A stretch of 38,521 bases of DNA from the NCBI RefSeq assembly GCF_000255705.1, contig NZ_JH636456.1, positions 42,198 through 80,718 on the forward strand, in the 5' to 3' direction. Under the pieces are notes generated by a model. It searched no databases. It was not told where the DNA came from and was given only the letters and a program-made list of their open reading frames with translations. Positions within the stretch are counted from its first letter, which is position 1. Each line of letters begins with the position of its first letter. The translations under genes were made by a program, and so were the position numbers. Positions 32,036 to 38,521 of this stretch are shown in pieces. Source of the stretch: Zavarzinella formosa DSM 19928. GTDB lineage: Bacteria > Planctomycetota > Planctomycetia > Gemmatales > Gemmataceae.

Positions 32036-32720
32036 TGAGATGATTTTCTGGCAGCAGGGGTTTCTCAAGCTCAACGCCACCATTGTGTTCACCTGGGGTC
32101 TGATGCTTGCGCTGGCTGCCGGCTCGAAGCTCGTCACAAGGCGCCTGTCCAAGGATTTGGCGCGGTCACGCTGGCAGAACTTCCTGGAGATCGTCGTCGG
32201 CTTCATTGTGAAACAAATCGAAGAGGTGGGCCTGGGACGACCGCGGACTTACATCGGCTTTTTGGGCACGCTCTTCCTGTTCGTCGCCATCGCCAGCCTG
32301 TGCACGGTCATCCCCGGCTACGAACCGCCGACGGCGTCACTCTCGACCACCACGGCGCTCGCGCTGTGCGTCTTCGTGGCCGTCCCGTTCTTCGGCATCG
32401 CGGATCAGGGCGTGGGCGGCTACCTCAAGTCCTACGTCGAGCCGACCGTCATCATGCTGCCGTTCAACATCATCAGCGAAGTTTCACGCACGCTGGCGCT
32501 GGCGGTGCGCCTGTTCGGCAACATGATGAGCGGGGCGATGATCATCGGCATTCTGCTCACCATCACGCCCTTCCTCTTTCCGGTCGTGATGACCGCGCTC
32601 GGCCTGCTGACCGGCATGGTGCAGGCTTACATCTTTTTCATTCTCGCCACCGTCTACATCGCCGCCGCGACGCATAAGACCGGACCGATTCCTGAACCCG
32701 AGAAAGAACCAGGGGAATAA
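32019..32720 (+). CDS. atpB: N-type ATPase subunit a (233 aa)
   Basis: Stator channel protein of the membrane sector. The essential Arg164 sits in SRTLALAVRLFGNMMSG, with the following helix IIGILLTITPFLFPVVM and a last helix GMVQAYIFFILATVYIAAA. Five to six membrane helices are predicted. Compared with standard a subunits the sequence is short at the N-terminus. It should form the two half-channels with the c-ring encoded next. GGGAGG precedes the ATG. Confidence 0.93.
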   Translation: MRLSPDEMIFWQQGFLKLNATIVFTWGLMLALAAGSKLVTRRLSKDLARSRWQNFLEIVVGFIVKQIEEVGLGRPRTYIGFLGTLFLFVAIASLCTVIPGYEPPTASLSTTTALALCVFVAVPFFGIADQGVGGYLKSYVEPTVIMLPFNIISEVSRTLALAVRLFGNMMSGAMIIGILLTITPFLFPVVMTALGLLTGMVQAYIFFILATVYIAAATHKTGPIPEPEKEPGE

Positions 32721-32722
32721 CC

Positions 32723-33004
32723 ATGGACGCCATGACACTGATCGCAGTCGCCTCGATCGTGACCGCCGGATTCACGACCAGCATCGGCTGCATGATGCCG
32801 GCGGTTGGCGAAGGAAGGGCGGTCTCCTCCGCCCTCACCTCGCTGGCGCAGCAGCCCGACGCCTCCGCCACCATCACCCGAACCCTGTTCGTCGGCCTGG
32901 CGATGATCGAGTCCACGGCCATCTACTGCTTCGTGGTCTCCATGATCCTGATTTTCGCCAATCCGTTCTGGAACCACGTCATCTCCCAAGCCGCGGGGAA
33001 GTAA
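32723..33004 (+). CDS. atpE: N-type ATPase subunit c, two-carboxylate ion site (93 aa)
   Basis: Rotor-ring protein with two membrane helices. The ion-binding carboxylate is Glu63 in helix 2 (LAMIESTAIYCF), followed by Ser64 and Tyr68, the E-S-x-x-x-Y pattern of Na+-binding c subunits. In helix 1, Glu30 (PAVGEGRA) stands where Na+ rings usually have Gln, giving a two-carboxylate site. Helix 1 lacks the long GxGxGxG run of normal c subunits (IGCMMPAVGEG), which goes with the large rings of N-ATPases. The polar loop is SLAQQPDA. Which ion (H+ or Na+) is moved cannot be decided from sequence alone. Confidence 0.93.
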   Translation: MDAMTLIAVASIVTAGFTTSIGCMMPAVGEGRAVSSALTSLAQQPDASATITRTLFVGLAMIESTAIYCFVVSMILIFANPFWNHVISQAAGK

Positions 33005-33006
33005 CC

Positions 33007-33849
33007 ATGCTCATCGATTGGTTCACCGTCGGCGCGCAGGCGCTCAACTTCCTCCTCTTGGTGTGGTTGATGAGGCGATTTCTGTACAAACCCGTCCTCA
33101 ACGCCATTGACGCGCGGGAGAAACTCATTGCCGCGGAACTCGCCGACGCCGTCGCGAAAAAGGCCGACGCGCAAAAGGAGCGAGACGAGTTCCAAAAGAA
33201 GAATCAGGAGTTCGACCGGCAACGCGTTTCACTGCTCGACAAGGCCACGACCGAGGCGACCGCCGAACGTCAGCGGCTCCTCGACGAGGCGAGGAACGCG
33301 GCCGACTCGCTTCGAGCCAGACAACAGGACGCGTTGAACCGCGACCAGCAGAGTCTTCATGACGAGATTACCCGCCGGACCCGGGAAGAAGTGTTCGCCA
33401 TCGCGAGGAAGACGCTGACGGATCTCTCCGGGACGAATTTGGAAGAACGCATTTGCGACGTCTTCACCCGGCGATTGCGCGAACTCAACGGGGAGGCGAA
33501 GGATGGTCTCGCCAAAGCGGTTCGCGCATCTCGCGGTCCGATTCCGGTGCGCAGCGAGTTCGACCTGCCCGCCAAGCAGCGGGAGATGATCCAGAAGGCG
33601 CTGAACGAGACGCTCTCGGCGGACATCCCCCTCCGGTTCGAGACCGCCCCGGCCCTGATCGGCGGGATCGAACTCACCACGAACGGCCAAAAGGTGGCGT
33701 GGAGCATCGCGGAATACCTCGCGTTGATGGACGCCAGCATCGGCGAACTCCTGAAAAAAGGAGCGAAGCCCCGAGACACTCCCGAAATCAAACCGGGAGC
33801 CAAGCCCAAGCCCGAGACTCGGCCCGACACGGCGAAGGAGCCCGTATGA
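33007..33849 (+). CDS. atpF: N-type ATPase subunit b with delta-like C-terminal domain (280 aa)
   Basis: Peripheral stalk. Residues about 5-27 are a single membrane helix ([20 protein letters not shown]), then a long charged coiled coil (about 35-145, e.g. [14 protein letters not shown]). The part from about 150 to 255 ([20 protein letters not shown] ... [15 protein letters not shown]) resembles the delta subunit, fitting the lack of an atpH gene in N-ATPase operons. A 25-residue tail is again Lys/Pro/Thr-rich ([17 protein letters not shown]). It overlaps atpA by four bases. Confidence 0.88.
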   Translation: MLIDWFTVGAQALNFLLLVWLMRRFLYKPVLNAIDAREKLIAAELADAVAKKADAQKERDEFQKKNQEFDRQRVSLLDKATTEATAERQRLLDEARNAADSLRARQQDALNRDQQSLHDEITRRTREEVFAIARKTLTDLSGTNLEERICDVFTRRLRELNGEAKDGLAKAVRASRGPIPVRSEFDLPAKQREMIQKALNETLSADIPLRFETAPALIGGIELTTNGQKVAWSIAEYLALMDASIGELLKKGAKPRDTPEIKPGAKPKPETRPDTAKEPV

Positions 33850-35489
33850 GCGCGCCGGCTGATTCGTTGCGAGTCGCTTTCGACCGGGCGTTCGCCGGCC
33901 TGAGCCGCGGGCGGGATGCGTTCTCACCCCAATTCGCGCCATGCGAGGTGGGCACGGTCGCGAGCGTCTCGACCGGGATCGCCCGGGTCTCCGGGCTCCC
34001 CGGCGCGGGCTGCGACGAACTGGTGACCTTTCCGGGCGGCGTGTTCGGCATCGCGTTCAACATCGACGAGGACGAAATCGGCGTGGTTCTTCTCGGCGAC
34101 TTCTGGCGCCTCCACGCGGGTGATGAGGTCCGCCGCACGGGCCGGGTCATGGACGTGGTCGTGGGCGACGGGTTGTTGGGGCGCGTCATCGATCCGCTCG
34201 GACGGCCGCTTGACGGCAACGGTCCGGTGGCTTCGGGCGGGCGATTGCCGATCGAACGCGCCGCCCCGCCCATCATGGACCGCGCGCCCGTCACCGTCCC
34301 GCTCCAGACCGGCTTGAAGGTTCTCGACTCGCTGATTCCCATCGGTCGCGGCCAGCGCGAGCTTATCCTCGGCGACCGGCAGACGGGCAAGACCGCCATC
34401 GCCCTCGACACCATTCTCAACCAGCGCGACCAGGGCGTGCTGTGCGTGTACTGCGCCATCGGCCAGCGAGCGTCGTCCGTGGCCAAGACCGTTGCCACTC
34501 TGCGGGAGAAGGGCGGTTTGGATCACACCGTCGTCGTCGTGACCGAGGGAAACGACCCTCCCGGTCTCGCCTACATCGCCCCGTACGCCGCGACCAGCAT
34601 CGCGGAGCATTTCATGGAACAGGGCCGGGACGTGCTGATCGTCTACGATGACCTGACCCACCACGCCCGCGCTTACCGCGAACTTTCGCTCCTGCTGCGC
34701 CGCCCGCCCGGCCGGGAAGCGTTCCCCGGCGACATCTTCTACATCCACTCGCGGCTCCTCGAACGCGCGACGCACCTGCGCAAGGAACGCGGCGGCGGCT
34801 CCCTGACGGCCCTGCCGATCATCGAAACCGAAGCCCAAGACATCTCCGCTTACATTCCGACGAACCTGATTTCCATCACGGACGGACAGGTTTACCTCTC
34901 GCCGTCTCTGTTTGAATTGGGGGTGCTCCCCGCCGTCGATGTCGGCAAATCCGTTTCGCGCGTCGGCGGCAAGGCGCAGCGCGCGGCGTACCGCGCGGTG
35001 GCGGGCGACCTCAAACTCGCGTACGCCCAGTTCGAGGAACTCGAGACGTTCTCGAAGTTCGGGGCGCGCCTGGACGAGGACACCCGCAAAACCATCGAAC
35101 ACGGACGGCGAATCCGAGCCTGCCTCAAACAGCCGGAATTCGACCCAGAGCCCATGCCCGCGCAGATCGCCGTGCTGCTGGCGCTGGGCGCCGGACTGTT
35201 CGACGAAGTGCCGCTGAATCGGATGACGGAGGCCGGGCGGGCGCTGCTCAAAGCCGCGTCGCTGATTCCGGCGGAGGTCGTCAGACGCCTGGACACGGCG
35301 GACAAATTCAGCGACGAGGATCGCAAAGCATTCGTCGACATTGCCCGCCAGGCATTGAACGAGTTCCAACCCAAGCCGGACAAAGAAACCGTCGCCGGTT
35401 CAAAATCCAACGAGAAGCCGAAGGCAACGACGAAGCCCGAGGCCGCGCCGGAATCCAAAGCCCCTCCGGCCCCCAAGGAGAACTCGTGA
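33846..35489 (+). CDS. atpA: N-type ATPase subunit alpha (547 aa)
   Basis: Non-catalytic nucleotide-binding subunit. Walker A GDRQTGKT at residues 176-183, the [13 protein letters not shown] strand, Walker [13 protein letters not shown], and the alpha signature through [40 protein letters not shown] and [10 protein letters not shown] are intact. The C-terminus carries about 40 extra residues rich in Lys, Pro, Thr and Ala ([17 protein letters not shown]). The start at ATG 33846 overlaps the atpF stop. Its place after atpF and before atpG completes the N-ATPase order. Confidence 0.95.
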   Translation: MSAPADSLRVAFDRAFAGLSRGRDAFSPQFAPCEVGTVASVSTGIARVSGLPGAGCDELVTFPGGVFGIAFNIDEDEIGVVLLGDFWRLHAGDEVRRTGRVMDVVVGDGLLGRVIDPLGRPLDGNGPVASGGRLPIERAAPPIMDRAPVTVPLQTGLKVLDSLIPIGRGQRELILGDRQTGKTAIALDTILNQRDQGVLCVYCAIGQRASSVAKTVATLREKGGLDHTVVVVTEGNDPPGLAYIAPYAATSIAEHFMEQGRDVLIVYDDLTHHARAYRELSLLLRRPPGREAFPGDIFYIHSRLLERATHLRKERGGGSLTALPIIETEAQDISAYIPTNLISITDGQVYLSPSLFELGVLPAVDVGKSVSRVGGKAQRAAYRAVAGDLKLAYAQFEELETFSKFGARLDEDTRKTIEHGRRIRACLKQPEFDPEPMPAQIAVLLALGAGLFDEVPLNRMTEAGRALLKAASLIPAEVVRRLDTADKFSDEDRKAFVDIARQALNEFQPKPDKETVAGSKSNEKPKATTKPEAAPESKAPPAPKENS

Positions 35490-36379
35490 GCGATACCACC
35501 GCGAGCCTCCGCCGAAAGATCGACAGCGCCGGGCAACTCCAGTCCGTCGTCCGCACCATGAAGGCGCTGGCCGCCTCGAGCATCGACCAGTACGAGCGAG
35601 CGGTTCGCGCGCTGGCCGACTATTATCGGGGAGTGGAGTTGGGGTTGAGCGTCTGCTTGCGGGACGCCGGGGCGGCGGCGTTGGAAAACGGAAGGTCGGG
35701 AAGAACAGACGCGGTCACGGTCGGAGCGGTCGTGTTCGGTTCCGATCAGGGTCTGGTCGGCCAGTTTAACGACGTCATCGCGCAACAGGCGGTGACGGTC
35801 CTGGCCGCCCGGCCCGGACGATCCCGGGTCTGGGCGGTCGGCGAGCGCGTTCATGCGCGATTGAAGGACGCGGGCGTGCCGCCGGTCGGCCTCTTCGCCG
35901 TGCCGAACAGCGTCAAAGCCATCACCCACCTCATCGGGCAAATTCTCATGGCGAGCGACCGGCACAACGGACTGAGTGCGCTCGCCGAACTCCACCTCTT
36001 TTTCAACCGCCCCACGGCCGGTGCGGGTTACGAACCCACCAGTCAGCGTCTGCTGCCCCTGGATGAGACGTGGCGGAGCGCCCTGGCCGGGCGCCCCTGG
36101 CCGACCGGGAATTTGCCCGAGATCGTGGGCGGCGGCCCTGCGACGCTGCGGGCATTGATCCGCGAATACCTATTCGCCTCGCTCTTTCGGGCGTGCGCCG
36201 ACTCCCTGGCGAGCGAAAATGCGAGCCGTCTGGCGGCGATGCAGCGCGCCGACAAAAACATCGACGAACTCCTGGGCGCCCTCACCAGCGACTTCCACCG
36301 GCTGCGCCAAAGCGGCATTGACGAGGAGCTGTTCGATGTCATTTCCGGCTTCGAGGCGTTGATCGGACATGAGAAATGA
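35486..36379 (+). CDS. atpG: N-type ATPase subunit gamma (297 aa)
   Basis: Central rotor shaft. The N-terminal helix ([20 protein letters not shown]) and the C-terminal helix ([20 protein letters not shown]) are the antiparallel coiled coil; the middle has the usual [15 protein letters not shown]. It diverges more from standard gamma than alpha and beta do, as is usual for N-ATPases. It starts with GTG overlapping the atpA stop (GTGA). It is the last gene of the ATPase set; 86 bases follow before ppk2. Confidence 0.92.
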   Translation: MSDTTASLRRKIDSAGQLQSVVRTMKALAASSIDQYERAVRALADYYRGVELGLSVCLRDAGAAALENGRSGRTDAVTVGAVVFGSDQGLVGQFNDVIAQQAVTVLAARPGRSRVWAVGERVHARLKDAGVPPVGLFAVPNSVKAITHLIGQILMASDRHNGLSALAELHLFFNRPTAGAGYEPTSQRLLPLDETWRSALAGRPWPTGNLPEIVGGGPATLRALIREYLFASLFRACADSLASENASRLAAMQRADKNIDELLGALTSDFHRLRQSGIDEELFDVISGFEALIGHEK

Positions 36380-36465
36380 CGGGATTCGGCGTGACAGTCA
36401 ACGTCGGATCGTTTCACATGGTCTTTGACAGGCGAACACAATCTGGAATCTGAAGGAGGGCGAAC

Positions 36466-37297
36466 ATGAACTTCTTGCAACGGTTTCGAGTCGCACCCGG
36501 CACGCGGCTCAAGCTTAAGGACGTCGAACCCGGACTCAAAGACAATGACGAAAGCCGCAAAGATGCTGACAAGGAAACAGAAGATCTCCGCCAGAAGTTG
36601 CGCGAACTTCAAGAGTTGCTCTATTCAGACGGCAGATTCTCCCTCCTGATCTGCCTCCAGGGGATGGATACGGGAGGCAAGGACGGAACGATCAACCACG
36701 TGATGGGTTCAATAAATCCGCAAGGTTGCCGGGTGGTTGGATTCAGGCAGCCCTCGGCTGAAGAGGCCGCCCACGACTTCCTCTGGCGTGTCCACCGCGC
36801 AGCGCCGGCGCGGGGCGAAGTGGTGGTCTTTAACCGCTCTCACTACGAGGACGTACTCGTCGTTCGAGTCCACAACCTGGTGCCCGAAACCGTCTGGTCC
36901 GGTCGCTATGCCCGGATCAACGCGTTCGAAAAGGGACTCATCGAGTCTGGCACCCACATCCTGAAGTTCTATCTGCACATCTCCAAGGAAGAGCAGTTGA
37001 GTCGCTTCAAAAGACCGGCTAGACGACCCGGCGAAGCAGTGGAAGATCAGCGAAGCCGACTATTCAGAGCGCAAACATTGGGACGAGTATACGGCCGCGT
37101 ATGAAGAGGCCCTGTCACGGTGCAGCACCGATGCCGCCCCCTGGTTCGTGATTCCGGCGAACCACAAGTGGTTCCGGAACCTCGTCGTCGCCCGCATTGT
37201 GGTCGATTACCTGGACGGTCTCGGTATGCGTTTCCCCCCGCCGACGGTGGATCTCGACCAAATTCGGAAAAAACACCTCGCGGCGGAACAAGTGTAG
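36466..37297 (+). pseudogene. ppk2: polyphosphate kinase 2 family protein, one frameshift near codon 184
   Basis: PPK2 enzymes move phosphate between polyphosphate and nucleotides (ADP/ATP or AMP/ADP). Walker A GMDTGGKDGT is at residues 66-75, Walker B region VVFNRSHYEDVLVVRVH at 120-136. The first frame loses homology after SKEEQLSRFKR. Removing one C at 37015-37016 restores RLDDPAKQWKISEADYSERK, HWDEYTAAYEEAL and WFVIPANHKWFRNLVVARIV to the stop at 37295-37297, giving about 276 residues, the normal size of class III-like PPK2. As written the lid and C-terminal domain are lost. AAGGAGG precedes the ATG. No other key residue is damaged, so a sequencing error is a real possibility here. Confidence 0.85.
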
Positions 37298-37325
37298 CCG
37301 TCATTCAACCGGGAGTAGTTCGACT

Positions 37326-38327
37326 GTGCTCGTAACCCCTGCAATCGACCGCCACAACCGCCGCCATGCCCTGCTGGTGAGCGCCGCCGTTGCCGTCGCG
37401 GGCGGGCTGTGGGCGTGGTTCTACCCGCCGCTCGTCGTGTCCCTGGCGCTGGCGCCCGTCGGATTCTGGTTGATTCGTCACCGGTGCGTGCGGCGGATGG
37501 CCGTCGTCCGGCGGCCGTTCCCGCCGCAGTGGGCTGAGGTTCTCGAACGCCGGGTTCGATTCTACCGGGCGCTGGACGACGCGCAGCGGGAGCGGTTCCG
37601 TCAGATGGTCGCCGTGTTCCTGGACGAGGTGAGGGTGACCGGCGTCCGGACCGAGGCGGACGACGTGATTCGGGCGCTCGTCGCGGCCAGTGCGATCATT
37701 CCCGTGTTCGGGTTCGAGCACTGGGACTACCGCCGGCTGGGAGAAGTCCTCGTTTACCCGGGGGCGTTCGACCAAGGATACCGGACGGAGAGGACGGACG
37801 ACGCGAACATCCTCGGACTGACCGGCTTGGGCCACCTGCGCGGGGTGGTGATCCTCTCCAAGCCATCCCTCCTTTCGGGGTTCGCCGACGGGCCAAACAC
37901 GCAAAACGTCGGCGTTCACGAGTTCGCACACCTTGTCGAACAAACAGAGGCGGAGAACGGTCTCCCGCCGGAAGTTCCGCCGGAGACCGTTCGCCAGTGG
38001 GTCGGGTACGTCGCCAGGGAACTCCTTCACCAGTCGGGACGCCGCACCGGCGTCAACGACTACGCCTACACGAACGAGCACGAATTCTTCGCCGTCCTGA
38101 CGGAATACTTCTTCGGAGCTCCTGAAGAGCTGCGAGCGAAAGATCCCGTTCTTTACGGGTTGCTTCGCAGACTATTCCATCAAGACCCCGCGGCGATCGC
38201 AAGCCATCTGCCGCTCGTTCGCCACCGGGCGAGGCGGAACGCTGCCTGCCCCTGCGGAAGCGGCAAGAAGTTCAAGGACTGCTGTTTGAACGCACCCGTT
38301 GACCCGCCCGACACGAGCACTGCCTGA
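37326..38327 (+). CDS. MtfA-like (M90) zinc peptidase with SEC-C tail (333 aa)
   Basis: Zinc metallopeptidase of the MtfA/YeeI type. Two hydrophobic segments at residues ~15-31 and 34-50 suggest a membrane anchor. The catalytic HExxH is His198-Glu199-Phe-Ala-His202 (NVGVHEFAHLVEQ), and the downstream NEHEFFAVLTEYFF matches the segment carrying the third ligand. The last 35 residues form a SEC-C zinc-binding motif (CPCGSGKKFKDCC), an addition not found in E. coli MtfA. In E. coli MtfA controls glucose transport by binding Mlc; whether that applies here is unknown. GTG 37326 is taken as the start, with GGGAG upstream; the frame is open earlier across ppk2. Confidence 0.88.
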   Translation: MLVTPAIDRHNRRHALLVSAAVAVAGGLWAWFYPPLVVSLALAPVGFWLIRHRCVRRMAVVRRPFPPQWAEVLERRVRFYRALDDAQRERFRQMVAVFLDEVRVTGVRTEADDVIRALVAASAIIPVFGFEHWDYRRLGEVLVYPGAFDQGYRTERTDDANILGLTGLGHLRGVVILSKPSLLSGFADGPNTQNVGVHEFAHLVEQTEAENGLPPEVPPETVRQWVGYVARELLHQSGRRTGVNDYAYTNEHEFFAVLTEYFFGAPEELRAKDPVLYGLLRRLFHQDPAAIASHLPLVRHRARRNAACPCGSGKKFKDCCLNAPVDPPDTSTA

Positions 38328-38367
38328 CGCACGATCGACACCAAGAACAAACTTGCCAGGAGCGACC

Positions 38368-38475
38368 ATGACGCAATCCACGACCACCCCGCCCGCGAAC
38401 CAGTCGGAGCCCCTCCGCGTTTTCCAGACGAAGGCCGAGACGAAGGCGTTTTACAATAAGATCAGCCACGTCTAA
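38368..38475 (+). pseudogene. N-terminal fragment of a probable SAM-dependent methyltransferase
   Basis: After CCAGGAG the ATG opens a 35-residue frame. Its last part, RVFQTKAETKAFYNKISHV, looks like the start of a class I methyltransferase seen in planctomycetes, where YDLLAE and the SAM-binding domain would follow. Instead TAA comes directly (38473-38475) and the next 46 bases, to the window edge, look different in composition and encode nothing similar. I infer that an insertion or rearrangement cut the gene at about 38472. Family assignment is from memory of similar N-termini and is moderate. Confidence 0.5.
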
Positions 38476-38521
38476 TACCGAATCTCTTTGATGGGTAACC
38501 TTCTCCAAATAGGTGGAGGAA

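Noticed and set aside
36425-36453. TTGACA promoter-like box before ppk2
   Set aside because: No acceptable -10 box at the usual spacing; the gene may be transcribed from the ATPase operon.

Overview
The window is GC-rich bacterial DNA. Gene style and content suggest a planctomycete of the Gemmata type: an IS701-like transposase, many small stress proteins, GC-rich coding with long antisense shadows, a SEC-C-tailed MtfA-like peptidase, and interspersed CCCTCAC...GTGAGGG hairpin repeats. This placement is an inference from recognised gene types; there is no rRNA or tRNA gene here to settle it.

Left end (1-5600): a decaying region. A transposase runs off the left edge. Next to it lies a minus-strand pseudogene (about 1207-2740) with several in-frame stops, resembling a helicase-like planctomycete protein. 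Then come about 2.7 kb with no convincing gene, two related 16-bp palindromes, and a long hairpin repeat at 5451-5538.

Middle (5600-17800): a stress and dormancy block. On the minus strand are a c-type haem protein, a PPOX/NimA-like flavin protein, a DUF2294 protein, Dps, a glycine-rich general stress protein, a small hydrophilic protein and a three-BON-domain protein. On the plus strand are a DUF3309 membrane peptide, a NarX/DevS-like PAS histidine kinase with its NarL-type regulator, a stand-alone receiver, a tandem ribbon-helix-helix-like protein, a SpoIIAA-like (STAS) protein, a ferritin-like protein and two secreted proteins. There is also an internally deleted relic of the general stress protein.

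Right (18071-38327): about 20 kb read in one direction with many 4-bp start/stop overlaps. The order is gnd relic, zwf, pgm, small ORF, HAD hydrolase, ackA, a YHS-containing copper-type P-ATPase, xfp, a class I aldolase pseudogene, the N-type ATPase operon atpDCQRBEFAG, a frameshifted ppk2, and an MtfA-like peptidase. A methyltransferase N-terminus that stops abruptly is at the right edge.

Read together, Pgm and Zwf feed sugar phosphate into the oxidative pentose phosphate route. Phosphoketolase makes acetyl phosphate, and AckA makes acetate and ATP without glycolysis or respiration. The N-ATPase can use ATP to pump ions, and PPK2 would link nucleotides to polyphosphate. With the redox/iron stress genes and the sensor kinase beside them, I infer a low-oxygen or energy-starvation survival island. 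Parts of it (gnd, aldolase, perhaps ppk2) are eroding.
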